Positions 25,746 to 33,985 of a stretch of 64,000 nucleotides of DNA are shown in pieces. Under the pieces are notes generated by a model that was not told the origin of the DNA, ran no database searches, and was given only the letters and a program-made list of their open reading frames with translations. Position numbers and translations under genes: made by a program. Every line of letters starts with the position of its first letter. The stretch's first letter is position 1. The stretch is from Lysinibacillus pinottii (GTDB taxonomy: Bacteria > Bacillota > Bacilli > Bacillales_A > Planococcaceae): positions 1 to 64,000 of the forward strand of contig NZ_JANTOO010000006.1 of the NCBI RefSeq assembly GCF_024753545.1. The letters are read 5' to 3'.

Positions 25746-26684
25746 CTATCTTTTATTCGTTAGCCAGTTTGTCAATTCCTCAACCTGAGCCAAGACTGCT
25801 GTTGGGTCATAGTACCATGAACGTTCCTCAGGCCAAACATAAAGATGATTATTTTTTACAGCTGGCAGGCTGCCCCATATTGGATCTTTCTTAAAATCTT
25901 CAACAGTTCTATCATTTGAAGTCAAAATAATGTAGTCTCCTGCATAATCTGCCAGTACCTCTTCGGAAATCTCAGCCCACTGCTTTTGAATAATTTCTTC
26001 AGCTACATTGGCAGGTGGCTTTCGACCAAATGACTGATAAACTGGTTGTCCTCCACGACCAAAGTTATCACCATAAACATAAATAGATTTACCTGCATCT
26101 TCCATAATAGAAAAGCTTGCATCTTCTGGGATAATAGCATCTACCTGTGATTTAGCATCAGCAATCTTCTGATCATATTGGGAGAGCCAATCCTTTGCTT
26201 CTCGCTCTTTTCCAAGTAACTCACCGAAAAATGTAAGCTCCTCATGTGCATTTTTTAATTCCCCGTATGGGATAACTACAGTTGGAGCAATTTTACTTAA
26301 AGCATCATAATTTTCTCCATTACCAGTGATAATCAAATCAGGCTTAAGTCCTAAAATCCTCTCACTCGATGGTTTCCCATATACACCGATATCCTCTACA
26401 CTTTTCAATGCTTCCTTTAAATAATAGTTTTCAAGAGCTAGGCCAGGAGCTCCCACTGGTTTGACGTCCAATACAAGTAAACTTGCAATATATTCTTCTG
26501 CTACAATACGCTGAGGATTAGTCGGAATAACAATCTCACCATTTGTCGTCTGAACCGTTTTTGTCTCCGCTTCATCTTGCTCCGTAGCTGGACTATCGGT
26601 CTTTTCCTTTTCTCCACAAGCCGTTAACAGAAGAAGTAATAGAAGAAACAGTGGCGTTATGAATTTTCTATTTTGTTTAAGCAT
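25746..26684 (-). CDS. Fe-siderophore ABC transporter substrate-binding lipoprotein
   Basis: 312 aa. The lipobox LLTAC puts the lipidated Cys at 23. A two-lobe FecB/FhuD-type fold follows: IVIPTNPQRIVA, LKPDLIITGNG (lobe 1), the long backbone helix near 150-175, and EISEEVLADYAGDYIILTS, with SLPAVKNNHLY (lobe 2). It would catch a ferric siderophore outside the membrane and hand it to a permease. A Fur box lies 24 bases upstream of the start. The AraC/binding-protein regulator at 26785-28350 is just upstream on the same strand, and its C-terminal domain shares the late YDP segment. No permease genes are nearby. Confidence 0.9.
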   Translation of the reverse strand: MLKQNRKFITPLFLLLLLLLTACGEKEKTDSPATEQDEAETKTVQTTNGEIVIPTNPQRIVAEEYIASLLVLDVKPVGAPGLALENYYLKEALKSVEDIGVYGKPSSERILGLKPDLIITGNGENYDALSKIAPTVVIPYGELKNAHEELTFFGELLGKEREAKDWLSQYDQKIADAKSQVDAIIPEDASFSIMEDAGKSIYVYGDNFGRGGQPVYQSFGRKPPANVAEEIIQKQWAEISEEVLADYAGDYIILTSNDRTVEDFKKDPIWGSLPAVKNNHLYVWPEERSWYYDPTAVLAQVEELTNWLTNKR

Positions 26685-26707
26685 TTTTTCCCTCCATATA
26701 CATCAAT

Positions 26708-26722
26708 TGATAATCATTCTCA
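26708..26722. promoter_or_regulatory. Fur box
   Basis: TGATAATCATTCTCA, one mismatch from the 7-1-7 box TGATAATNATTATCA. It stands directly before the binding lipoprotein gene that ends at 25746, so iron repression is expected. Confidence 0.85.
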
Positions 26723-26784
26723 ATAATTGTAGAAGAATGCAAATTATCTGTCTATGCATGAAAGTGATGTATTGCCTTGTAATT

Positions 26785-28350
26785 TTATGATGTCAGTACT
26801 TCCATAAGTTTTTGCAATTGAGCTGTGGTAGATAAAGGATCATATCCATAAAATAATTCATACTGATTAATAAAATAGACCTGCTTCTTTTGCACAGCCA
26901 CAAGTGACTGCCATTTTTCTGAGTGTAATGCTGTTAAAAGCCACTCTTTTCCGAAATCTTTTGTAGGAAGAGCCGTTACAAATATATAATCAGCTGGAAA
27001 ATGAACGATTTCTTCAATATTAACTGTTAAATATCCTGTTTTTTCTATATTGTGTGTGACAATCTCATCTGGTCGACTAAACCCTAAATCTTCGTATAAG
27101 ATATGACTCCCCCTTCCATGACTACTATTTATACAATAAGCTGCTTGACTACCTATTTCCCAAACAATAGCAGTCCCCCTTGCCCCAAGCTGTTGATCAA
27201 GAAGTTGATTGCACTGAGCTACCTGGGCATCATACTGCTGAAGCCAATTATTATACACCTCTCGTCTATCTACTAAATTGGCAATAAGCTCAAATTGCTC
27301 TCGCCAACTTAACTGTCTACATGGCAGCTCGAATACGGGGGCTAAAGACAGTAAAGTTTGTTTTTCTTTGCCGCTGCTGTAGTTAATAATGACATCTGGA
27401 CGTGCTACTGCTATCTCTTGATAATTTGAAGTAATATCATACTCATAGCCCTTCAATTTCTGTGAGGAAGGAACAGACTTGATATCCTCTAAAAATGGGG
27501 AATACACTCCCAACACTGGCGTAATACCTAAGGCCAGTAAGCAGGCAGTATGATTGGCATTCAGTACAATAAGACGTTTTGATTTTTGATAATAAACTGT
27601 AGGCGATACACCGACAATTTCTTTAAATTTCCGGCTTAAATAGGTCCCCTCTCTGTAGCCTACTACTTGGGCTAGATCATCTAATTTTGGCATCCCTAGT
27701 AATAGTTTTTTCTGAGATTCCCTTATTCTTAATAATGTTAAATATTCGCTATACGTATATCCAGTGTACCTATGAAACGTACGAGAAAAATGTTCGGGAC
27801 TTACCTGCGCTTTTTCAGCCATTTGCTCTCTTGTTAAGTCTTCATTGAAATTTAAATTCATATAATCAAGTACCCTATCAATCCACAAACCTTCTTGTTG
27901 TTTGTGAATACATAAATGGTTGTATAGTTCTTCTAACATTTCACTAAATAGTTTTTGTAAACGAAACGGATTACTTTCGACTGTAATCTTCGCTTCTCTT
28001 TCTATCTCTTTGACTAAATTCATGAGACGATATGAGCAATGTTCCATTAAGGTGGTGTCTTGTAATAAATTAATTATATTCGGGCCATATGCACGGTATA
28101 TAATGACAACCCCTGTACATTCATTTGCTTTAAGTAGTTGAAAATCGTCTACATCATCCACAAACATAATAGAATTTGAGCTAAGCTGAAGCTGTCGACC
28201 TTGTAGCGTATAGATGGCATGACCCTCGTAAACTACGATGATTAATGGGTATGCCAAACGCCCTCTTTTATCGCATAATAGTTCTTCTAATTTCACAATT
28301 TGAATAGGTTGATAAAAAAATTGGCACAGTACCTCATTATCTTTGTACAT
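26785..28350 (-). CDS. AraC-type regulator fused to a siderophore-binding domain (Btr-like)
   Basis: 521 aa with no signal peptide. Residues 1-155 form a cupin-like AraC N-terminal region. Residues about 165-265 form the double helix-turn-helix (EQMAEKAQVSPEHFSRTF; VVGYREGTYLSRKFKEIVGVSP). Residues 270-521 form a FecB-type binding-protein domain (LLALGITPVLG; ADYIFVTALP; YGYDPLSTTAQLQ). Btr of Bacillus subtilis has this layout and activates bacillibactin uptake when it binds the siderophore in the cytoplasm. It lies upstream of the 25.7-kb lipoprotein and divergent from the 28.4-kb one, so either or both may be its targets. Confidence 0.88.
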   Translation of the reverse strand: MYKDNEVLCQFFYQPIQIVKLEELLCDKRGRLAYPLIIVVYEGHAIYTLQGRQLQLSSNSIMFVDDVDDFQLLKANECTGVVIIYRAYGPNIINLLQDTTLMEHCSYRLMNLVKEIEREAKITVESNPFRLQKLFSEMLEELYNHLCIHKQQEGLWIDRVLDYMNLNFNEDLTREQMAEKAQVSPEHFSRTFHRYTGYTYSEYLTLLRIRESQKKLLLGMPKLDDLAQVVGYREGTYLSRKFKEIVGVSPTVYYQKSKRLIVLNANHTACLLALGITPVLGVYSPFLEDIKSVPSSQKLKGYEYDITSNYQEIAVARPDVIINYSSGKEKQTLLSLAPVFELPCRQLSWREQFELIANLVDRREVYNNWLQQYDAQVAQCNQLLDQQLGARGTAIVWEIGSQAAYCINSSHGRGSHILYEDLGFSRPDEIVTHNIEKTGYLTVNIEEIVHFPADYIFVTALPTKDFGKEWLLTALHSEKWQSLVAVQKKQVYFINQYELFYGYDPLSTTAQLQKLMEVLTS

Positions 28351-28377
28351 TCTAGTTCTATCTCCTAAACTCCAAAT

Positions 28378-28398
28378 TGATATTGATTATCATTTTCA
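28378..28398. promoter_or_regulatory. Fur box in divergent promoter region
   Basis: TGATATTGATTATCATTTTCA fits overlapping 7-1-7 Fur units with few mismatches. It lies midway between the Btr-like regulator and the 28.4-kb lipoprotein gene and could control both. Confidence 0.8.
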
Positions 28399-28448
28399 TT
28401 ATAATGGAATAGAATATTAGAAATCAATTACATTGGAGGATTATAGCT

Positions 28449-29405
28449 TTGATAGATTTTTCAAAAAAGAATTCCATATTTACAGGTATTCTCATTTTTT
28501 CGATTCTCTTAACTGCATGTGGATATCAATCAGTTCCATCAGCAGATAAGGCTAACGTTGATTACTCAAATCGTGTATTAACAGATTCATTAGGTAATGA
28601 AGTAACAGTCTCCGAAAGTCCCCAGCGTATCATTGCACCCTACCTAGAAGATCACCTCGTTGCTTTAGGCATTAAGCCAGTAGCACAATGGTCAGTAAAA
28701 GGTGGGGCTTCTATTCAAGACTACCTTCAGGAATCATTAAAGGACGTTCCAACAATTGGGTTTGACCTTCCCTTCGAAGCAGTTACAAGCTTTAATCCAG
28801 ATTTAATTGTCATCGGTTCATCAAAAATCGCAGAAGGGAGAAAATACGAGCAATATAGAAAAATTGCGCCTACATATGTAATGGGAGCAGAAGATAATAA
28901 TTGGCGTAACAAGCTTCTGAAAGTGGGAGAAATTTTTAATCAAGTAGATAAAGCAAAGGAAGTCCTTACAGATTATGATCAATTTGCTAAAGAGGCAAAG
29001 GAGGATATTCACAATAAAGTGGGGAACCCTTCCGCCACTGTCATCTGGAATACTAACAATACAATTTATATGGTAAGCGATACAGCCTCGAGTGGTATTG
29101 TTCTATATGAGGATCTTGGGCTAAAAACTCCTAGCCTAGTGAAAGAAATATCCGCCTCTGCTGCTGGTGATTGGTCACAAGTATCTTTAGAAAAATTCGT
29201 ACAAATAGATGCAGACTATCTCTTTGTTATTAACAATAATCGTGCAGGCAGTTCTACATTACTAAACGATCCTCTCCTAGCAAATATACCTGCCATAAAA
29301 AATGGCCACGTTTATGAATTTGACCAAAGCTCAAGCTGGTTATATTCCGGGGCCATTGCCAATCGCCAAATCATTGAAAATGTCTTAGATAGTATCGCTA
29401 AGTAA
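28449..29405 (+). CDS. Fe-siderophore ABC transporter substrate-binding lipoprotein
   Basis: 318 aa starting at a TTG with GGAGG about ten bases upstream. Lipobox LLTAC puts the Cys at 24. The FecB-type fold shows VTVSESPQRIIAPYLEDHLVALGIKP, FNPDLIVIGSS, VLYEDLGLKTP and DADYLFVINN. Close paralog of the protein at 35.2 kb (shared LEDxLxALGIKPxxQWS and GVP/DVP segments). A Fur box lies 50 bases upstream, and a Btr-like regulator is divergent. Confidence 0.9.
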   Translation: MIDFSKKNSIFTGILIFSILLTACGYQSVPSADKANVDYSNRVLTDSLGNEVTVSESPQRIIAPYLEDHLVALGIKPVAQWSVKGGASIQDYLQESLKDVPTIGFDLPFEAVTSFNPDLIVIGSSKIAEGRKYEQYRKIAPTYVMGAEDNNWRNKLLKVGEIFNQVDKAKEVLTDYDQFAKEAKEDIHNKVGNPSATVIWNTNNTIYMVSDTASSGIVLYEDLGLKTPSLVKEISASAAGDWSQVSLEKFVQIDADYLFVINNNRAGSSTLLNDPLLANIPAIKNGHVYEFDQSSSWLYSGAIANRQIIENVLDSIAK

Positions 29406-29479
29406 AAACCTTCAGTGGCATTGAACTGCACTTCAATCGTTAGGCACACTTTAACAATTGAGGGTGTAGTATTTCTATA

Positions 29480-29700
29480 GGGAAAAATGTTTTTTAAGAG
29501 CAGATACGCCAATCAAAAATGGGTGACAGATATTAAAGAGTTTAATTATTTGGTGAGAAATTTTGTTTATCAAAAGTTTATTTAATAGAAATTACATATT
29601 CAATATGCTTCTCCTCCAACCTATTCTCTTGTATTAGAAATGTTGGAGATAGCTTTAAACACTCGCCTTCTGAAGACCATTGACTTTTATGCATTTAAAA
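29480..29700 (+). mobile_element. Decayed IS3-family (IS150-group) transposase fragment
   Basis: Three plus-strand frames in succession give pieces of an IS3-family OrfB. These are YANQKWVTDIKEFN, then after a shift LFGEKFCLSKVYL, then after another shift SPPTYSLVLEMLEIALNTRL. All follow the family's order (NEKWVTDITEF...LFGEKLYLSP...PTYSLV..MLEKAL). No intact frame, inverted repeats or OrfA was found. It sits between two parts of the siderophore island. The rest of 29406-29842 holds nothing else I recognise. Confidence 0.75.
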
Positions 29701-29851
29701 ATCCCGTAAAATTTTAAGTCACACTAATATTTCGTCGTGGTAGGTGAATCGGAACGCTAATAAAAAATGTTAAATAATAACTAAAATTACAATTTTAATT
29801 AACAAAGAAAAATGTTAAAATAATATGAATAACAGTTAGGGGATGAGTAAA

Positions 29852-30070
29852 ATGATGGACAATAAATATAAATTATTAGGACTTTTATGTATTATAATTC
29901 CTATATTATCTGCCATATACATTCTGTTAAATAGCAATATTTTAATACCAAAAGGTTATAATCTTGCAATTGATGGATATGTAATATCCAGAAATTTAAT
30001 GGTTATTTTTTTACTATATTTACTTTCAAAATTAGGGTACTTTCTCTCCACAAAATTAAAACAAGACTAA
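29852..30070 (+). CDS. Small two-helix membrane protein
   Basis: 72 aa (75 if the in-frame ATG at 29843 is used). Two hydrophobic helices (about 8-28 and 47-65), with lysines at both ends. AGGGG lies nine bases before the chosen ATG and directly abuts the upstream one, so the internal start is preferred. No family recognised. It is convergent with the secreted protein at 30104, and the two share a bidirectional terminator. Confidence 0.6.
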   Translation: MMDNKYKLLGLLCIIIPILSAIYILLNSNILIPKGYNLAIDGYVISRNLMVIFLLYLLSKLGYFLSTKLKQD

Positions 30071-30094
30071 CTATATTAGCTAGTCTTGTTTTTT
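30057..30094. terminator. Bidirectional terminator
   Basis: ACAAGACTA (30061-30069) pairs with TAGTCTTGT (30081-30089), with As to the left and TTTTTT to the right. It serves the small membrane protein and the convergent secreted protein. Confidence 0.85.
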
Positions 30095-30103
30095 AATTAA
30101 TTG

Positions 30104-30691
30104 TTACTTAGCAGTTATTAATTTAAACTCTCCATGTTGTGGAACCTTAACAGTATAGCTATTACTTTTTAGCACTTTACCAGTTACTAAATCATAATAC
30201 TCTCTAGTACCAGTTTCCACTTTATAATATACTCTATATCCCATATAAACGGTTTTATTAGGGTCAGCATTCAATGTATACCCTATTGAGCTAGTAATAG
30301 ATTTTGATGTTGATATCCCTAGTCCATCTATTGCTCCAGATACATCTGTTCCGAAAGTGACACTTTTGGTTGCTGTAATAGAACCGCCTCCTTTGCCTGT
30401 CGTTATATTATCAGAAGCTCTTTTGTAGTCCGACCATTCATTGTATGTTTTAACATTTACCTTTCGATATCGAAAATCATTAACAAAATAAGGTGTAACC
30501 TCTTCTGAATCAACTTCTACATTCTCTTCTGAATTAATTACCTCTTCTGAATCAACTACTACTTCTTCTGAGTTAACTACCTCTTCTAAATCAACTACTT
30601 CTTCTGCTGTTGCTGTTTTCGAATCCATTGTAAAAACAGCAGTAACTACAGATAATAAAATTAAAAATGGTAATATTATCCTTTTAAACAT
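30104..30691 (-). CDS. Secreted protein with acidic repeat stalk, unknown function
   Basis: 195 aa. A signal peptide (about 1-29) is followed by an acidic stretch (30-66) built of imperfect SEEV units such as VNSEEVVVDSEEV. Then comes a compact beta-rich domain (68-195) with KSVTFGTDVSGAIDGLGIS and YMGYRVYYKVETGTREYYD. The domain looks like small secreted beta-sandwich proteins of Bacillales, but I cannot name it. Strongly AT-rich. It and the convergent membrane protein lie between transposase debris and a broken gene, which hints at an acquired patch. Confidence 0.65.
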   Translation of the reverse strand: MFKRIILPFLILLSVVTAVFTMDSKTATAEEVVDLEEVVNSEEVVVDSEEVINSEENVEVDSEEVTPYFVNDFRYRKVNVKTYNEWSDYKRASDNITTGKGGGSITATKSVTFGTDVSGAIDGLGISTSKSITSSIGYTLNADPNKTVYMGYRVYYKVETGTREYYDLVTGKVLKSNSYTVKVPQHGEFKLITAK

Positions 30692-31236
30692 AAAATCATC
30701 CCCTTTGTAAATTATTGGTACTTTTTTATGTTACCATATTTTTCCCAAATAAAGAAGTGCAATTTTGTTTCTTATCCAAGAAGCCTATGCCGTATACAAA
30801 TTTACGTTATAACACATGAAAAAAGCAGTAACGATTAAGGTTCACCTCTTGTCATGACTGCCTTTTCACTAAAGCAAGTTATTGTATTTACAAATTTTTT
30901 TACATTGTCGGTTAGCTATTGAACTTTGAAAAATTATGTTTAAATGAAGTGTTCCATGTTCTATGCGTTTTTTATAAATCTTTTCAATATCTACATCAGT
31001 ACTTCAAACAAATTGTCTATGTAACTATGCGCATAGATTTTTGAAGAAATATTCATCATGTTACTATTTTGCCCCCATTAAAATTTTGGTCTACGAAGTG
31101 TAAAACTTCCTTCCAGACAATGGTCCAATATTGTAAAATGTCTCGATGCATCAGCCTACGTCAATGCAATTTTTGGATAAACCTCAATGTACTATTTTTA
31201 GTTTGTCCATTGTTCTAAGATAAGGTTTAATTTATG
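30692..31236. other. Intergenic region, probably decayed sequence
   Basis: More than 500 bases without a supported gene. A hairpin with GCAGT (30825-30829) and ACTGC (30857-30861), flanked by A and T runs, looks like an orphan bidirectional terminator, as if a gene had been lost. The stretch from 30900 to 31200 has no frame free of stops, and I could not assign it to a family. Confidence 0.4.
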
Positions 31237-31244
31237 CTAACGTA

Positions 31245-31259
31245 TGATAATGATTATCA
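31245..31259. promoter_or_regulatory. Perfect Fur box
   Basis: TGATAATGATTATCA, an exact 7-1-7 Fur box, 17 bases before the start codon of the interrupted lipoprotein gene. Confidence 0.93.
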
Positions 31260-31276
31260 ATTACGGAGGAAAAGAT

Positions 31277-32233
31277 ATGAGAAAATTAAATCGGCATATG
31301 CTCATTTGTAGCCTTTTACTACTGGTTGGAATCCTATTAACTGCTTGTGGTTCTAACATTCAAGAGACTAGTCAAAAAGAGACAGCAACAGCAGAACCAA
31401 CAACACGTATTTATAAGGATTATTTAGGTCATTAGGTAGAAATCCCTGTAAATCCTGAGAGAGTGGTTTATCATGGCGAAGGATATGGGGATGTGCTCGC
31501 ATTAAATATCAAAACAGTTGGTGCGGGTTTCTCCTGGATTACTGATTATGCTTGGGAAGATCGTGTAAAAGATGTGGAGGACGTTGGTTTTCCGATTAAT
31601 GTAGAGCAAACATTGTCATTAAAGCCAGACCTTATTATTATTGGTACTTCTGATGATAAAACATATTCACAGCTATCTAAAATCGCTCCAACTATAGTGT
31701 TTGATACGTTTGCACCGTTGAATGAACGTTTAGCGGAACTGGGCGATATACTTAATAAAAAAGAAGAAGCAACTCAATGGATAGCTGATTATACAGAAAA
31801 AGCTGATAACATGTGGGAGTCACTTGTTGCTGATGGGACTGTTAAAGCCGATGAAACTGCATCTGTACTAACATACTATCCAGGGGATCGATTATTTGTA
31901 ATGGCACGCGCTGGGCTTTCTCAAGTTTTATACGATTCAAATGTACTTAAGCCTGGTAATAAAATTCAAAAAATCCTTGATGATGGCACAGGCTTTGCTG
32001 AAATTTCCACAGAGCTTCTTCCTGAATATGCTGGCGATCGTATTTTCATCCTAACGCCAGTAGATGATGAAGCGAAACAGTCGACAAAAGAGATGATGGA
32101 TAGCCCAATTTGGAAGAGCCTACCTGCTGTTAAAAATGGGCATGTATATATGATTGATATTCAGAAAAGTGATAGCGATGCCTCAACTAGAGAATGGCTA
32201 TTAACAGAATTACCTACTATGTTAAAAAAATAG
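31277..32233 (+). pseudogene. Fe-siderophore binding lipoprotein gene broken by one in-frame TAG
   Basis: One frame runs from a well-placed ATG (GGAGG upstream) to 32233, apart from a TAG at codon 53 (31433-31435). The 52-codon head has a signal peptide and lipobox LLTAC (Cys24). The tail has a full FecB-type domain (VVYHGEGYGDVLALNIKTVGAG to the C-terminus). The regulator downstream has Glu in the matching TGHEVTIP, so CAG or GAG is the likely ancestral codon and a single base change would explain the stop. Restored length would be 318 aa. The rest looks undamaged, so the mutation is recent, a sequencing error, or read through. Confidence 0.88.
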
Positions 32234-32237
32234 ATTT

Positions 32238-32279
32238 AAAGAGACATTTCATCTTTGTTGAAATGTCTCTTTACTTTTT
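32238..32279 (+). terminator. Terminator after the interrupted lipoprotein gene
   Basis: AAAGAGACATTTCA (32238-32251) pairs with TGAAATGTCTCTTT (about 32259-32272) and is followed by ACTTTTT. Confidence 0.88.
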
Positions 32280-32295
32280 ATACAATAAAGTTAAT

Positions 32296-32310
32296 TGATA
32301 ATCATTTTCA
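32296..32310. promoter_or_regulatory. Fur box
   Basis: TGATAATCATTTTCA, one mismatch from the 7-1-7 box, 20 bases before the start of the AraC/binding-protein fusion at 32331. The regulator itself is therefore likely iron-repressed. Confidence 0.85.
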
Positions 32311-32330
32311 TTTAGAAAGGGTGTGAATAA

Positions 32331-33959
32331 ATGGAAGACAATCATTCTTTTAGACATAATTTATTATTTCATTTAGAAGATATTGACTGTATTTCACAGA
32401 GCTATCCTTTTATTTGCCCATCACACCATACAATGATACTTTTTACGGATGGCTGTGGGACATTAACGATAGATGACATTCCCTATTTGGTGACAAAAGG
32501 AAAAATTTTCCTTATACAACCTCATTCTATGATCGATTTATCGAATCTAACTAATGAATTCTGTTTCTATAAAATAACCTTTTCAGCTTTCCAGCTACAA
32601 CAGGAGCTCCCTTCTCCTTATCTTGGACCAATTTTTTCTGATGAAGTGGAGCATACCGTTTATCCGAATACACGATTTATCCGTCTTACAGAAGACATGT
32701 ATCAATTAAAGACCAAATCAGATTATTTTAAACAGCAAGGAGCTTTATATGAACTATTAAATTTATTATTTGAACATCAGCTTCATAACAACGCCCCATT
32801 AACTATGACGAAGGCAGTCGAAGAAACAATCAACTATATACATAAATATTTTCAACGGCCTTTAACAGTTAAAATGTTAGCTGAACTTGCTCATATCGCC
32901 CAATGGCAATATAGTTCAATCTTTCAAACTTTAACAGGGAAAAAGCCATTAGATTATATTACAGACTTACGTCTTACAAACGCAAAAGAATTATTACTAC
33001 AAACTAATGTGCCATTAAAGGAAATTGCTCAACGAGTCGGATTTGATAATGAGTATTATTTTAATCGCCGCTTCCGACAGGTGATCGGTATTCCGCCAAA
33101 ACAGTTTGCACGACAATATAGGCAACGAACAGTGGTAAAAGATTGGACTGGACATGAAGTCACCATCCCATCCGCCCCCCACCGGATTATTTATCACGGA
33201 GAAACCTTTGGGGATATGCTAATCTTTGATGTTCAACCAATAGGCGGTGACAAGAGGTCTATTAGTAAATCCTTTTATAAAAACCATGTTCCTTATATTC
33301 AAGATGTGGCCTTTCCCATCAATCTTGAAAAATCTTCGAAGCTAAACCCAGATTTAATTATCTTTACAAATAATGATGAGCAGCAATATCAAGCACTATC
33401 ATCAATTGCTCCCACTATTACCTTAAATTCTTGGGATTCTTTAGAGGAACGCATCCTTTTATTAGGACAATGGCTTAGCCAGCAACAACGTGCAGAAGAT
33501 TGGCTAACGCGCTATAAAGTCCAAGAAAAAACAATGTGGCAACAGCTACAAACAGTTGTAGCCCCGGGTGAAACTGCAACTGTTTTGACCTTTGATCATG
33601 GACAACGCCTTTATGTCATGGGCTGTACAGGTCTATCCCCTGCTCTTTTTCATCCCGATGGATTTACGCCACACCAGCAAGTTAAAAAATTGCTTCAAGC
33701 AGGCAAGGGCTATAAAGAAATACTAATAGATCACTTACCAAAGTATGTTGGTGATCGAATCTTCCTGCTCTTATCTGATAAGCCCGAATCGCAAATGGCC
33801 ACGATGGAATTGATGAATAGTGATATTTGGAAGAATCTCAAGGCTGTACAGAACAACCACTTTTATTTAGTGGACGCAACAAAATGGAATTATAACGATG
33901 CCTTTACGAGAGAAAAATTACTTGGCGCTTTACCTAGATTATTAATTACTGCAAAGTAA
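32331..33959 (+). CDS. AraC-type regulator fused to a siderophore-binding domain
   Basis: 542 aa, no signal peptide. It has a cupin-like N-terminal region (1-150), a double helix-turn-helix (about 160-262; KMLAELAHIAQWQYSS and RVGFDNEYYFNRRFRQVIG) and a FecB-type domain (267-542). The binding domain closely tracks the broken lipoprotein just upstream: IIYHGETFGDM against VVYHGEGYGDV, AFPINLE against GFPINVE, YVGDRIFLL against YAGDRIFIL, DAFTREKLL against DASTREWLL. So the pair very likely arose from one gene and sees the same ligand, outside and inside the cell. Its own Fur box suggests activation only in low iron with siderophore present. Confidence 0.88.
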   Translation: MEDNHSFRHNLLFHLEDIDCISQSYPFICPSHHTMILFTDGCGTLTIDDIPYLVTKGKIFLIQPHSMIDLSNLTNEFCFYKITFSAFQLQQELPSPYLGPIFSDEVEHTVYPNTRFIRLTEDMYQLKTKSDYFKQQGALYELLNLLFEHQLHNNAPLTMTKAVEETINYIHKYFQRPLTVKMLAELAHIAQWQYSSIFQTLTGKKPLDYITDLRLTNAKELLLQTNVPLKEIAQRVGFDNEYYFNRRFRQVIGIPPKQFARQYRQRTVVKDWTGHEVTIPSAPHRIIYHGETFGDMLIFDVQPIGGDKRSISKSFYKNHVPYIQDVAFPINLEKSSKLNPDLIIFTNNDEQQYQALSSIAPTITLNSWDSLEERILLLGQWLSQQQRAEDWLTRYKVQEKTMWQQLQTVVAPGETATVLTFDHGQRLYVMGCTGLSPALFHPDGFTPHQQVKKLLQAGKGYKEILIDHLPKYVGDRIFLLLSDKPESQMATMELMNSDIWKNLKAVQNNHFYLVDATKWNYNDAFTREKLLGALPRLLITAK

Positions 33960-33985
33960 CATAAATTCAAGGGGTGACACTTTAT

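Noticed and set aside
30900..31200. A possible decayed gene on the minus strand.
   Set aside because: Short pieces such as YIDNLFEVLM appear, but no ordered match to a family could be made.
31244..31276. An upstream in-frame start for the broken lipoprotein gene at 31244.
   Set aside because: It lies inside the Fur box and has no ribosome site; the ATG at 31277 follows GGAGG and gives a normal signal peptide.
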